A stretch of DNA of 64,000 nucleotides from Allorhizobium sonneratiae (GTDB lineage Bacteria; Pseudomonadota; Alphaproteobacteria; Rhizobiales; Rhizobiaceae). Of this stretch, positions 7,568 through 17,800 are shown one piece after another (the stretch's first letter is position 1; every line of letters starts with the position of its first letter). The translations under genes and the position numbers were made by a program. Location: contig NZ_JAMKOJ010000004.1 of assembly GCF_023700755.1 (NCBI RefSeq), positions 372,001 to 436,000 on the forward strand. Reading direction: 5' to 3'. The notes under the pieces are model-generated. The model saw only the letters and a list, made by a program, of their open reading frames with translations. It searched no databases and was not told the DNA's origin.

Positions 7568-8422
7568 TTGAGAATCATTTTCCACGCTGGCACTCCTAAA
7601 ACAGGAACAACAGCGCTGCAAAACTTTCTCCATAACCATCGAGAGCACCTTCTGGAACATGGCGTGCTTTATCCGAGAGCAGGTATTGCCCAACCTCCTG
7701 CCTACAAGCACCAATGGATCGTCGGCAACTTGATGAAAGACACGGCTGACGATTTTTCCACAATGATGGACGCAGTATTTGCCGAAGCACGCCCGGACAC
7801 CCATACGATCCTCCTGTCAACCGAAGGACTGTTTCATCGCTGGTGGGATTATTCACCGGCAGGCTTACAGGCACTCGCGACACTGGCTGCACGCTTTCCT
7901 GTTGAGCTTTGGGCATTTTTTCGTGAGCCGGTCGCTTTTACGCGGAGCTTTTACATTCAGATGCTGAAGAATCCTCACGGGCTTGGCCCGTGCTATGGAC
8001 TGGATGTATCTTTGCAGGAGCTTCTTGATGAGCCACGCTTTGCAATTCACCTCGATTATATCGGCTATATTAGAGCCGTCGAAGCCGTTTTGGGCGCAGG
8101 AAAGGTACGGCCCTTTCCCTATCATGGACATACAGTCGCAGATATTTTGCAAGCGCTCGCAATTGCTGATCTTGATCCTGAGAAAAGCCAGGAGAACCGA
8201 ACTGTCGGAGAATTCGGGGTGGCACTGCTTCGCCAGATCAATCGCCAGCAACTGGACGTCGAGCAGAAATGGCGCGCCGTTAAATTGATTAATGATCTAG
8301 ACACTTTGATAGATGGCTATAAAACCCCGTTACAGCTTGATCAAACCGTGCTTGACCGTATACATGAACTGGCAGCAGACAGCATGGAGTGTCTTCGCCG
8401 TGAATACGGCATATTGTTATAA
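7568..8422 (+). CDS. Sulfotransferase-like P-loop protein
   Basis: A 284-residue protein opening IIFHAGTPKTGTTALQNFL, which fits the 5'-phosphosulfate-binding loop of PAPS-dependent sulfotransferases; FFREPVAFTRSFYIQML later resembles their 3'-phosphate-binding segment (R-P-x-x-x-x-x-S). It would transfer sulfate to a carbohydrate or surface polymer, but the acceptor is unknown. The start is TTG at 7568 with AAGGAC eight bases upstream; no in-frame ATG is better placed. Flanks are AT-rich and codon use is more relaxed than in neighbours, suggesting acquisition by transfer. Together with the glycosyltransferase-like gene 160 bp downstream it may form a surface-polysaccharide decoration pair. 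Confidence 0.65.
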   Translation: MRIIFHAGTPKTGTTALQNFLHNHREHLLEHGVLYPRAGIAQPPAYKHQWIVGNLMKDTADDFSTMMDAVFAEARPDTHTILLSTEGLFHRWWDYSPAGLQALATLAARFPVELWAFFREPVAFTRSFYIQMLKNPHGLGPCYGLDVSLQELLDEPRFAIHLDYIGYIRAVEAVLGAGKVRPFPYHGHTVADILQALAIADLDPEKSQENRTVGEFGVALLRQINRQQLDVEQKWRAVKLINDLDTLIDGYKTPLQLDQTVLDRIHELAADSMECLRREYGILL

Positions 8423-8581
8423 AACAAATCGATGATGTAGAATTTTTATTACTGGCATTATCAACCGAAAGGTGTGTGGAATTTTTCAAGAAAAACATGC
8501 GGTAAAATGAAAAATTACCACTATTATTTTACAATAAAATATAGAGAATATCTAAAGGGCATCGACATTTAAAGGCGCCAT

Positions 8582-9412
8582 ATGAGTTTGATATATTCCT
8601 GTGTTGTCGACGGAGCGCCAAAATTCCAGGACCAAGCGCAGATATTTTTGCGCAGCCTTCTCGCAACAGGTGTTGAGCCGAACCATATTCATATGCACCT
8701 GACCACTCATGCCCGCCAGACCCATGGCCTTGCGGAGGCGATGGCCGAATACGGGATCGTGTTGCATGATCTGAAACCCTTTCTTGACGGCGCTTACTGC
8801 AACAAACTGGTACAACTCGATACTTTACCTTTGGGCAGTGCGGATTGCGTGGCGCTATGCGATACGGATCTTGCCTTTCTTCACTCCCTGGAAAGCGAGG
8901 CCAGTTCAAGGGTCGTGCGTGCCAAGCCCGTGGATTTACCCAATCCACCGATTGCCTTTCTTGAACGATCCCGTGAAATCTGCGGCCTCAATGGCAACCA
9001 GCCGGTTGTTCGCACCAGTTGCGAGGACGCGCCGACCTGGATTTCCAATTGCAATGGCGGCTTATATCTATTGCCTTCCATCCTGGCTCCCACAATCGCC
9101 GCATCATGGAAAAAACACGCAACCACCCTTCACGCTACCCATAACGCTCTGGAAGGGTATGCACACCACATCGACCAGATCTCTTTCGCTATGGCCATGC
9201 TCGATCTGGGACTGGAGATTGATCCACTGATGATTGAAGATAATTTCCCCCTGCATCTGTCCGATCGTTTTGCGCCCGATGCTGAGATCAATCCGCGTGT
9301 TCTGCATTACCATTGGCTTCACGATGGTGGTGACCGCCTCCTGGAAACTGGCCATGCCAGCCTGGATCGCGCTGTTCGCGCGGTCAATCTTCGACTGAAG
9401 GTCAACCGTTAG
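8582..9412 (+). CDS. Glycosyltransferase-like protein (GT-A fold features)
   Basis: 276 residues. CVALCDTDLAFL around residues 96-107 has the DxD-type metal/nucleotide-sugar motif of GT-A glycosyltransferases. NCNGGLYLLP, HIDQISFAMAMLDLG and VLHYHWLHD are arranged as in family-8-like and related bacterial glycosyltransferases. No signal peptide or membrane segment is seen, so a cytoplasmic enzyme is expected. The gene is preceded by about 160 bp of very AT-rich DNA (8423-8581), and an AGAGCATTTC word resembling a RIME end begins directly at its stop. Function is inferred from motifs only; the family cannot be fixed without a profile search. Confidence 0.6.
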   Translation: MSLIYSCVVDGAPKFQDQAQIFLRSLLATGVEPNHIHMHLTTHARQTHGLAEAMAEYGIVLHDLKPFLDGAYCNKLVQLDTLPLGSADCVALCDTDLAFLHSLESEASSRVVRAKPVDLPNPPIAFLERSREICGLNGNQPVVRTSCEDAPTWISNCNGGLYLLPSILAPTIAASWKKHATTLHATHNALEGYAHHIDQISFAMAMLDLGLEIDPLMIEDNFPLHLSDRFAPDAEINPRVLHYHWLHDGGDRLLETGHASLDRAVRAVNLRLKVNR

Positions 9413-9467
9413 AGCATTTCATGAACGTCAAAAACATTCTCACGGAGCGCTGAAAACTCCGTCAGCC

Positions 9468-10331
9468 TCAGATTGAAATTTGGGGGTTGTTCTGCTCCAA
9501 ATCTGGTGAAAACCTTTTGCCACAAAAGGCATGCGCCAGCGGGTGATCCGCCTGCTTGAGGCCGTCTATGACATTGAAATGATGGGTGCCGCTTTCGACC
9601 ACAAGGCGGGTGGCGGCCCCCTTCAGCCGCCATGCCTCCGCCAGAAAGGCCGCCTGACGCAGAAATTCCGGCCGCTCCTGCCCGCCCACCCAGGCAATCA
9701 CCTCCGCACGTCCCTTCGGCGCATGAAGCGCCGGGCTTTCCGTCAGCGCCTCCTCTTCAGAGAGCATCAGCCGCTCATTCATGCTGTTCAGCCGCAAGGG
9801 CCGCAGATCATGCAGACCGCTGATCGACACGACCCGCTCGATCCGGTTGACGACAGCATCGGCAAGCGGCGTGTCGTCGCAGACCATGCGCGTCACCAGA
9901 TGCCCGCCCGCCGAATGCCCGGCAAGCCGGATCGGCCCCTCAACCTGAGAGGCCGCGACGGTGATGGCCTGACCGATAGCCTGTGTCATGGCCGAAATCC
10001 GCGCCTCAGGCGCCAGCGGATAGCTCGGCAAAGCCACGCTCCAGCCCTTTGCCAGCGCCGCAGCGGCAAAAGCAGACCAGACCGATTTGTCGAAAGCCAG
10101 CCAGTATCCGCCATGGACAAAGACGGCAAGACCGTGAGAGACGCCTTGCGGCATCAACAGGTCCATGACCATGCGGGGGGCCTCACCATAGGCAAGATCG
10201 GCGCGATGCGTGGTTTCGGCGCGAAACCGGGCGGCCTCCTCGGCCCAGCGTTGCGGATAGTCCACCGCCCCTTCGATATAGGCGCCATTGGCAAAGGCGT
10301 CTTCCCAGTCGATACCGCTTAAACCGATCAT
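9468..10331 (-). CDS. Alpha/beta hydrolase, probable arylformamidase (N-formylkynurenine hydrolase)
   Basis: A 287-residue serine hydrolase with the oxyanion motif HGGYW near residue 75 and nucleophile elbow GHSAGG near 139, plus a late GTHHFNVIDGL carrying a candidate catalytic His. This is the layout of the animal/yeast-type kynurenine formamidase family, which hydrolyses N-formylkynurenine to kynurenine and formate. The ATG at 10331 has GGGAG nearby; upstream in-frame starts lack one. Tryptophan 2,3-dioxygenase and kynureninase are encoded just downstream of the divergent regulator, which supports this role. The promoter region is shared with the MarR gene at 10449. Confidence 0.8.
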   Translation of the reverse strand: MIGLSGIDWEDAFANGAYIEGAVDYPQRWAEEAARFRAETTHRADLAYGEAPRMVMDLLMPQGVSHGLAVFVHGGYWLAFDKSVWSAFAAAALAKGWSVALPSYPLAPEARISAMTQAIGQAITVAASQVEGPIRLAGHSAGGHLVTRMVCDDTPLADAVVNRIERVVSISGLHDLRPLRLNSMNERLMLSEEEALTESPALHAPKGRAEVIAWVGGQERPEFLRQAAFLAEAWRLKGAATRLVVESGTHHFNVIDGLKQADHPLAHAFCGKRFSPDLEQNNPQISI

Positions 10332-10369
10332 GGCTTTCTCCCATCCGCAATGGATCATAGCCATACTGC

Positions 10370-10395
10370 TCAAGCTTCAATAGTTCAAGCTTGAA
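10370..10395. promoter_or_regulatory. Putative MarR operator region
   Basis: TCAAGCTT occurs at 10370-10377 and again at 10385-10392, and the second copy lies in the perfect 12-bp palindrome TTCAAGCTTGAA (10384-10395). The site lies between the divergent formamidase and MarR genes, as expected for an autoregulated MarR repressor. Confidence 0.65.
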
Positions 10396-10448
10396 ATAAA
10401 TTCTGACCCGGATTATGGTCTCGCCATCATGTCGAGCAGGAGAGCAGC

Positions 10449-10949
10449 ATGAAGGCCGAACCGAAGACCGTCAGGAACGCTGGCCAGAACATTGGCCAGG
10501 ATGCAGGCAGCCTGTCGAAAAACCGGCTGCGGCTGTGGCTCAAACTGTTGAAATCGGCTGGTCTGGTGGAGGATGAAATCCGCCGTAGGCTGCGGCAGGA
10601 TTTTTCAACGACGCTGCCGCGCTTCGATGTGATGTCGGCATTGTCGCGTGCGCCGGGCGGGCTCAAGATGAAGGAAATTTCCCATCTTCTGCGCGTTTCC
10701 AACGGCAATATCACCGGCATTGTCGACAAGCTCTGCGAGGATGGTTTCGTGCTGCGGGTGACACCGCCAGACGACCGGCGCACACAGATCATCGTCCTCA
10801 CACCCAAGGGCCGCAGCGAATTCGACCGGCAGGCAAAAGCCCATGAAGGCTGGATCGACGCGATCCTCGGCGGCCTCGATGCCGATGATGTCGATGGCAT
10901 GATCCGCCGGCTCGACCATCTGACCCATACGCTGGAAGAGGGTGACTGA
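10449..10949 (+). CDS. MarR-family transcriptional regulator
   Basis: A 166-residue winged-helix protein. MKEISHLLRVSNGNITGIVDKLCEDGFV forms the recognition helix region, and the wing carries PPDDRRTQIIVLTPKG, the MarR DxRR signature. It is divergent from the arylformamidase gene and lies ahead of the CoA ligase, tryptophan dioxygenase and kynureninase genes. Control of tryptophan/anthranilate degradation with an aromatic or acyl-CoA ligand is the natural inference, in line with MarR regulators of aromatic-CoA pathways. The likely operator is the TTCAAGCTTGAA palindrome at 10384-10395. The ATG at 10449 follows GCAGGAGAGCAGC. Confidence 0.88.
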   Translation: MKAEPKTVRNAGQNIGQDAGSLSKNRLRLWLKLLKSAGLVEDEIRRRLRQDFSTTLPRFDVMSALSRAPGGLKMKEISHLLRVSNGNITGIVDKLCEDGFVLRVTPPDDRRTQIIVLTPKGRSEFDRQAKAHEGWIDAILGGLDADDVDGMIRRLDHLTHTLEEGD

Positions 10950-11078
10950 GACCGCTCACATCCGGGAGATGACTGACCCATAGAGCCGACTTTGAAAAGC
11001 CCGTCAGAGGCTTGTGCGGCGCGCCTATCATCAAGAATAGCCTGCTATAAATCAGGCATTTGAAGGGGAACTGAAACC

Positions 11079-12698
11079 ATGTTGCGACCGACCGGTCATG
11101 AAGACAGATTTACCCGCGACAACCTGCCGCCACCCGACATGTGGCCGGATCTTCTTCTGTCGCAATTTTCCTATCCCGACCGGCTGAACGCCGCGGTGGA
11201 ACTGACCGACCGCATGGTCGAGAAGGGTTTCGGCGACCGGATTGCCCTGATCGGCAACGGGCGCAAGCGCACCTATAAGGAGCTAACCGACTGGACCAAT
11301 CGGCTTGCCCATGCGCTGGTCGAGGATCTCGGGGTCAAATCCGGCAACCGCGTGCTGATCCGCTCGGCCAACAATCCGGCCATGGTCGCCTGCTGGCTGG
11401 CCGCCACCAAGGTGGGCGCGGTGGTGATCAACACCATGCCGATGCTGCGGGCGGGCGAGCTGAAAAAATATATCGACAAGGCCGAGATCAGCCATGCCCT
11501 GTGCGACACCCGATTGATGGAGGAGATGCAGGCGGCGGCAGACGGCAGCCACTTTCTCAAAACCCTGGTCGGCTTTGACGGCACCAGCAATCACGATGCC
11601 GAGTTGGACCGGCTGGCGCTGGAAAAGCCTGTGAACTTTACCGCCGCCGATACGGCGCAGGACGATGTGGCGCTGATCGGCTTCACCTCCGGCTCCACCG
11701 GCGATCCCAAGGCGACGCTGCATTTTCACCGCGACCTGCTGATCATTGCCGATGGCTATGCCAGGGAAGTGCTGAAGGTAACACCGGAGGATGTTTTTGT
11801 CGGCTCGCCGCCGCTGGCTTTTACCTTCGGCCTTGGCGGGCTTGCCATCTTTCCCCTGCGTTTTGGCGCCACCGCCACGCTGCTGGAAACCGCCTCACCG
11901 CCGAACATGGTGGAGATCATCCAGAAATATCGCGCCACCGTCTGCTTCACCGCCCCCACCGCCTATCGCGCCATGATGCGGGCCATGGATGCGGGCGCCG
12001 ATCTTTCCTCGCTGCGCGCTGCCGTCTCGGCCGGCGAAACCCTGCCCGGTCCGGTCTATCGCGACTGGATGGAAAAGACCGGCAAGCCGATGCTGGACGG
12101 CATCGGCGCCACCGAAATGCTGCATATCTTCATCACCAACCGTTTCGAGGACCACAGGCCCGGCTGCACCGGCAGGCCGGTTGCAGGCTATGAGGCCAAG
12201 GTGGTCGGTTCCGATGGTAAAGACCTGCCGCCCGGAACGCCGGGCCATCTGGCCGTGCGCGGGCCGATCGGCTGCCGCTATCTGCGCGGCGAACGCCAGA
12301 GCGGCTATGTCCAAAACGGCTGGAACATCACCGGCGACACCTTCATTCAGGATGAGGACGGCTATTTCCACTTTGCCGCCCGCAGCGACGACATGATCGT
12401 CTCGGCCGGCTACAATATTGCCGGGCCGGAGGTGGAGGCCGCCCTTCTCGCCCATGCCGATGTCGCCGAATGCGCGGTGATCGGCGTGGCAGACGCCGAT
12501 CGCGGCAGCATCGTCCAGGCTTTCGTCGTGTTGAAGGGCGATAAATCCGGCAGTCCCGATATGGCGCAGCGGTTACAGGACCATGTGAAGGCGACCATCG
12601 CACCTTATAAATATCCGCGCTCAATCGTTTTCGTCCCTGCTTTGCCGAAAACCGAAAGCGGCAAGATTCAACGTTTCAAGCTCAGGAGTGTCGCGTGA
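11079..12698 (+). CDS. AMP-forming acyl-CoA ligase, probable 2-aminobenzoate-CoA ligase
   Basis: A 539-residue adenylate-forming enzyme. Seen: the phosphate loop [15 protein letters not shown] around 205-219, the A5 motif [10 protein letters not shown], the A7 motif [24 protein letters not shown] and the late lysine in [11 protein letters not shown]. The short aromatic-acid ligase pattern (benzoate-CoA ligase family) plus its position ahead of tryptophan dioxygenase and kynureninase point to activation of anthranilate made by the kynurenine pathway. Its stop overlaps the next start (GTGA at 12695-12698), so it is in the same operon. Anthraniloyl-CoA monooxygenase, the expected next enzyme, is not in the window. 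Another aromatic acid is possible. Confidence 0.75.
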   Translation: MLRPTGHEDRFTRDNLPPPDMWPDLLLSQFSYPDRLNAAVELTDRMVEKGFGDRIALIGNGRKRTYKELTDWTNRLAHALVEDLGVKSGNRVLIRSANNPAMVACWLAATKVGAVVINTMPMLRAGELKKYIDKAEISHALCDTRLMEEMQAAADGSHFLKTLVGFDGTSNHDAELDRLALEKPVNFTAADTAQDDVALIGFTSGSTGDPKATLHFHRDLLIIADGYAREVLKVTPEDVFVGSPPLAFTFGLGGLAIFPLRFGATATLLETASPPNMVEIIQKYRATVCFTAPTAYRAMMRAMDAGADLSSLRAAVSAGETLPGPVYRDWMEKTGKPMLDGIGATEMLHIFITNRFEDHRPGCTGRPVAGYEAKVVGSDGKDLPPGTPGHLAVRGPIGCRYLRGERQSGYVQNGWNITGDTFIQDEDGYFHFAARSDDMIVSAGYNIAGPEVEAALLAHADVAECAVIGVADADRGSIVQAFVVLKGDKSGSPDMAQRLQDHVKATIAPYKYPRSIVFVPALPKTESGKIQRFKLRSVA

Positions 12699-13534
12699 GC
12701 CAGGAGGTCTATAATCCCGGTGCCGAGGGGGCGAAGCTGAATTTCAGCGACGCCATGTCCTATGGCGATTATCTGCATCTCGATGGGATTTTAAGTCAGC
12801 AGCATCCGTTAAGCCCCGCCCATGACGAGATGCTGTTCATCATCCAGCACCAGACCAGCGAATTGTGGATGAAGCTGATCATTCATGAAATGATGGCCGC
12901 ACGCGACATGCTGAAACGCGGCGACACCGCCAACATGTTCAAGATGCTGGCGCGTGTGGCGCGGATTTTCGAGCAGCTCAACAGCGCCTGGGATGTGCTG
13001 CGCACCATGACGCCCGCCGATTATACGCGGTTTCGCCAGAGCCTTGGCCCCTCCTCCGGCTTTCAGTCCTATCAATACCGGCTAATCGAATATCTGCTCG
13101 GCAACCGCAATCCTACCATGCTGAAGCCGCATGAGCATGTGCCCGAGGTCCACGCCCTGCTGAAGGCCGAGCTTGCCCGGCCGAGCTTTTATGACGAGGT
13201 GGTGCGGCTGCTGTTCATCACCCTCGACGGTTCCGATGCCGCCATGCCCGCGCCGGAGCTTGAGGCGCCGCACAGCGCCCATCCCGAGATCATGGCCCGC
13301 TGGAAGATCGTCTATCAGGATATCGACCGTTACTGGATGCTCTATGAACTGGGCGAGAAACTGGTCGATCTGGAGGATTATTTCCGCCGCTGGCGCTTCA
13401 ATCACGTCACCACGGTGGAGCGCGTCATCGGCTTCAAGCGCGGCACCGGCGGCACGTCCGGCGTGAATTATCTGCGCCGGATGCTGGGCGTGGAACTGTT
13501 TCCCGAACTTTGGCAATTGCGTGGAGAGCTTTGA
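12695..13534 (+). CDS. kynA: Tryptophan 2,3-dioxygenase
   Basis: A 279-residue haem dioxygenase that opens the indole ring of L-tryptophan to N-formylkynurenine. Hallmarks: [37 protein letters not shown] (distal His and substrate contacts) and, near the C-terminus, [22 protein letters not shown] with the proximal haem-ligand His and the substrate-carboxylate loop. Length is normal for bacterial enzymes. The start is GTG, overlapping the ligase stop. The kynureninase gene begins two bases after its stop, so the two genes are tightly linked. Confidence 0.95.
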   Translation: MSQEVYNPGAEGAKLNFSDAMSYGDYLHLDGILSQQHPLSPAHDEMLFIIQHQTSELWMKLIIHEMMAARDMLKRGDTANMFKMLARVARIFEQLNSAWDVLRTMTPADYTRFRQSLGPSSGFQSYQYRLIEYLLGNRNPTMLKPHEHVPEVHALLKAELARPSFYDEVVRLLFITLDGSDAAMPAPELEAPHSAHPEIMARWKIVYQDIDRYWMLYELGEKLVDLEDYFRRWRFNHVTTVERVIGFKRGTGGTSGVNYLRRMLGVELFPELWQLRGEL

Positions 13535-13536
13535 GC

Positions 13537-14733
13537 ATGACACCCCCTCTTCTTCCGAGAAAACACCTGTTCGACCTGCCCGAGGGCATTCTTTATCTCG
13601 ACGGCAATTCGCTCGGTGTCTTGCCCAAGGGCTGTGCTGAGCGCGCCGCCCATGTCATCGGCCAGGAATGGGGCAAGGAGCTGATCAAGGCCTGGAATAC
13701 GGCAGACTGGATTTCACTGCCCGAGCGTGTCGGCTCGCGCATCGCCGCCTTGATCGGCGCGCCCGCAGGCTCTGTCGCCACCGGCGACACGCTGTCGATC
13801 AAGGTCTATCAGGCGCTGGCTTCGGCGCTGAAAATGCGGCCGGATCGACGTGTCATCCTCTCCGACACCGGCAATTTCCCGACTGATCTCTATATGGCAA
13901 GCGGGCTGATCGAGACGATCGGCAAGGATTATCAATTGAAGGTGATCGCGCCGGAAACGGTCGCTGACGCCATTGACGAGAGCGTGGCGGCGGTGATGCT
14001 GACCCAGGTGGATTACCGCACAGGACGGATGCATGACATGGCCGCCCTCACCGCTCGCGCCCATCAGGCCGGAGCGGTGATGATCTGGGATCTGGCCCAC
14101 AGCGCCGGTGCGGTGCCGGTGGAGCTGACGGCCAGCAAGGCCGAATTTGCCGTGGGCTGCTCCTATAAATATCTGAATGGCGGACCGGGTGCCCCGGCCT
14201 TCATCTATGTGCGTCCCGATATCGTCACAGAAGCCCAGCCGGCACTGGCGGGCTGGATGGGCCATGACGCACCCTTTGCCATGGAGCTTGGCTATCGCCC
14301 TGCCCTCTCGACCGAGCGTTTTCGCGTTGGCACGCCGCCGATCGTTCAGCTGTCCATTCTCGATCAGGCCCTTAACGCCTTCGAGGGCGTCACCATGGCC
14401 GATATCCGCGCCGCCTCGATCACGCTTTCACAGCGTTTTGTCGCGGAGGTGGAGGCCGCCTGCCCGGCGCTGGTGCTTGCCTCGCCGCGTGATCCCGAAG
14501 GGCGCGGCTCGCAGGTCTCCTTTGCCTTCGAGCATGGCTATGCCGCCATTCAGGCGCTGATCGATCACGGCGTCATCGGCGATTTTCGCGCCCCCAACAT
14601 CATGCGCTTCGGCTTTACCCCGCTTTATCTCGATGAGGAGGATGTGGTGAAGGCCGCGGCCATCGTCGCCAGAGTGATCAATGAACGTCTTTACGACAAT
14701 GATCAATATCGGCGGGTATCGCGGGTGACGTGA
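13537..14733 (+). CDS. kynU: Kynureninase
   Basis: A 398-residue PLP enzyme that cleaves kynurenine to anthranilate and alanine. The opening LYLDGNSLGVLPKG is the family signature, MIWDLAHSAGAVPV holds the PLP-contacting Asp, and GCSYKYLNGGPGAPAF carries the Schiff-base Lys (about residue 209). The ATG at 13537 is chosen because homologues begin just before LPRKHLFDLPEG; the longer frame overlapping the dioxygenase is spurious. Together with the formamidase and dioxygenase it completes tryptophan to anthranilate conversion. A strong hairpin terminator follows at 14758. Confidence 0.95.
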   Translation: MTPPLLPRKHLFDLPEGILYLDGNSLGVLPKGCAERAAHVIGQEWGKELIKAWNTADWISLPERVGSRIAALIGAPAGSVATGDTLSIKVYQALASALKMRPDRRVILSDTGNFPTDLYMASGLIETIGKDYQLKVIAPETVADAIDESVAAVMLTQVDYRTGRMHDMAALTARAHQAGAVMIWDLAHSAGAVPVELTASKAEFAVGCSYKYLNGGPGAPAFIYVRPDIVTEAQPALAGWMGHDAPFAMELGYRPALSTERFRVGTPPIVQLSILDQALNAFEGVTMADIRAASITLSQRFVAEVEAACPALVLASPRDPEGRGSQVSFAFEHGYAAIQALIDHGVIGDFRAPNIMRFGFTPLYLDEEDVVKAAAIVARVINERLYDNDQYRRVSRVT

Positions 14734-14757
14734 TCAAGCGACGTTCTGCATGAGACA

Positions 14758-14788
14758 AAAAAGGGCCGGAGATGATCCGGCCCTTTTT
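14758..14788. terminator. Bidirectional intrinsic terminator
   Basis: AAAAAGGGCCGGA (14758-14770), loop GATGA, then TCCGGCCCTTTTT (14776-14788): a perfect 13-bp stem with A- and T-runs at its two ends. It lies between the converging kynureninase and RND permease genes and can serve both strands. Confidence 0.92.
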
Positions 14789-14807
14789 GTTGTTGTGACA
14801 AACCCTG

Positions 14808-17800
14808 TCAGTGACCGGCAGGGGTCGGCTCGCCGCCATGGACTTCGACATCGTCCTCATGTGCCTTGGCCGGACCGCTGGCGATCAGGATATAGGCTGC
14901 GGGAACGACGAAGAGGGTGAACAGCGTACCGATAGCCAGACCGGTGGCAATCACCAGACCCATGTTGAAGCGGGAGGCTGCACCGGCGCCGGTTGCGGTG
15001 ATCAGCGGAATAACGCCGAGCACCATGGCCGCTGTGGTCATCAGGATCGGACGAAGACGAACCGTGGCCGCTTCGATGATCGAATGACGCTTGTCCATCC
15101 CGGCATTGCGGTGTTCGTTGGCCACTTCGACCATCAGAATACCGTGCTTGCTGATCAGGCCCATCAGGGTGACGAGACCGACCTGGGTATAGATGTTCAA
15201 GGACGCACCGCCCACGCCAATGCTGATGAAGATCAGCGCGCCTGCGAGCGACATCGGCACCGAGACCAGAATGACGATCGGGTCACGGAAGCTGTTGAAC
15301 AGGGCCGACAGCGCCAGGAAGATGATGATCAACGCAAACATGAAGGTGTTGACGAAGCCACCGGATTCCTGCTCCAGCTGACGCGACTGACCACCGTAAT
15401 CGACGGTGTAGCCCTGCGGCAGGGTTTTTGCCGCCAGAGACTTCAGCGTATCAATTGCCGTGCCCATGGCCACACCCGGCATGGCAACGCCCGAAATGGT
15501 TGCGGCGTTGAGCTGCTGGAAGTGGTTGCGTGACTGCGGCACCGTTTCCGTCTCGATATGGGCAACCGTCGACAGCGGAATGGTCGTGCCGGTGCTGGTG
15601 TTGATGTAATAATTCAGCACCTGCTCGGGATTGAGCCGGTAATCCTGCTGAACCTGCGGGATCACCTTGTAGGAACGACCGTCCAGGCTGAAATAGCCGG
15701 TATAGTTGCCGCCCAGCATGGTGGCCAGTGCTGCACCGACATCCGACATGTTCAGACCCATCTGCGCAACCTTTTCCCGGTCGAAGACGATATTCACCTG
15801 CGGTTGGTTGAGCTTCAGGTCGTTGGACAGAAAGATGAACTGGCCGGTCTTCAGAGCGTCCGCCATGAATTTCTGCGAGACATCGTTGAGCTGCGAGAAA
15901 TCGCCCGTCGTGGAAATGACGAACTGGATCGGCAGACCGTTACTGCCCGGCAGAGGCGCCGGCTGGAAGGCCACGGTCTGGACGCCGGCAATCTTGTTCA
16001 GCTCCTGCTGGATCATCGGCTGCAAGGTTTTCGTGGTTTGCGTCCGTTCATCCCAAGGTTTCAGCACCCAGCCGGCAATGTCCTGGGCCGGCGTGGAAAT
16101 CTGGAAAACCACCTTGGTTTCAGGCTGTTTGGCATAAATGTCATAGGCCTGCTTGGCATAGAAGAGTTTCTGGTTGAGCGTGGCCGTCGGTGAAGGCGTG
16201 GTCAGTGTCAGAATGACACCCTGGTCCTCTTCCGGTGCCAGTTCAGACGTCGAGCTGGAATAGAGCCAGTAAAGGCTACACAGCACGATCAGGCCGAAGG
16301 TCACCACGACCGGCAGGGTTTTCAGCGTGCTTTCCAGCATTCTGCGATAGGTGCGGGTCACCGCCCCCATCACCCTGTCGATCAGATGGACGATCCGCGC
16401 TTCCAGCGTTTTCGATTCACGTGTGATCGGTTTCAGCAGATAGGCGCAGTTCATCGGCGACAGCGTCAACGCGAGGATGGCCGACACCGTGACCGCACCG
16501 GCAAGGGTGAAGGCAAACTCGGTGAAGAGCGCACCGGTCAATCCACCCTGGAAACCGACGGGAACGTAAACGGCAATCAGAACCACCGTCATGGCGATGA
16601 TCGGGCTGCCGAGGTCGCGCGCCGCCTGCAGGGCGGCGTTAAACGGCTTCATCCCCTCTTCCATATGCCGGTTGACGCCCTCCACCACGATGATGGCGTC
16701 GTCCACCACAAGGCCGATGGCAAGCACCATGGCCAGAAGGGTGAGAAGATTGATCGAGAAGCCGAGGAACAGCATCATCGCGAAGGTGCCGATCAGCGAC
16801 AGCGGAATGGCAACAATCGGAATGAGAACCGCACGCCAGGAACCGAGGAACAGGAACACGACCACGGTAACGATGAGGCCAGCCTCGAACAGCGTATGGA
16901 TCACTTCATTGATCGAGCTGTTCACGAAGTCGGTCGAGTCATAGATAATCTGGCCGTCGATGCCGCTCGGCAGTTGTGCCTTTATCTCCGGGAACACGGC
17001 CTTGACGCCGTTGATCACGTTGAGAAGGTTTGCTGTCGGCGCCACCTGAATGCCGATATAGACGGCCCGCTTGCCGTTGAAGCTGGTTGCGGAGTCGTAA
17101 TCGTCGCTGCCAAGCGTGACATTGGCGATATCGCTCAGGTGGATGGTGGCGTTGTTGACCTGTTTGACAATCAGGTTCTTGTACTCGGCCAGCGTATGCA
17201 GGTTGGTCGAGGACGACAGGTTGACCTGAATGAGATTGCCCTTGGTGGTGCCGAGACCGGAGATATAGTCATTGCTGGTGAGCGCGGTTTTCACGTCGCT
17301 GGCGCTCAGACCATAGGCGGCCATCTTCACCGGATCGAGCCAGGCACGCAGGGCAAATTTCTTCGCACCGAGCAGTTCGGCCGTCTGCACACCTTCAACG
17401 GCCTGCAGTTTCGGCTGGACGACGCGGGTCAGATAATCCGTCACCTGGTTGGCGTCCAGCACGTCGCTGGAGAAGCCCATATACATGGCGTCGATCGTCT
17501 GGCCAACCTTCAGCGTCAGGGTTGGCTGCTGCGCCCCGGAGGGCAGCTGGTTGATGACCGAATTGACCTTGGTGTTGATTTCCGTCAACGCCTTGCCGGA
17601 ATCATAGTTCAGGCGAAGGTTGACGGTGATCGTGCTGGTGCCGGTCTGGCTGGTCGAGGTCATGTAGTCGATACCGTTGGCCTGCGCGATGGCATTTTCC
17701 AGCGGCGTGGTGATAAAGCCGGCGATGATATCGGAATCGGCACCGGCATAGGTCGTCGTCACCGTCACGATGGCATTCTGCGTCCGCGGATATTGCAGGA

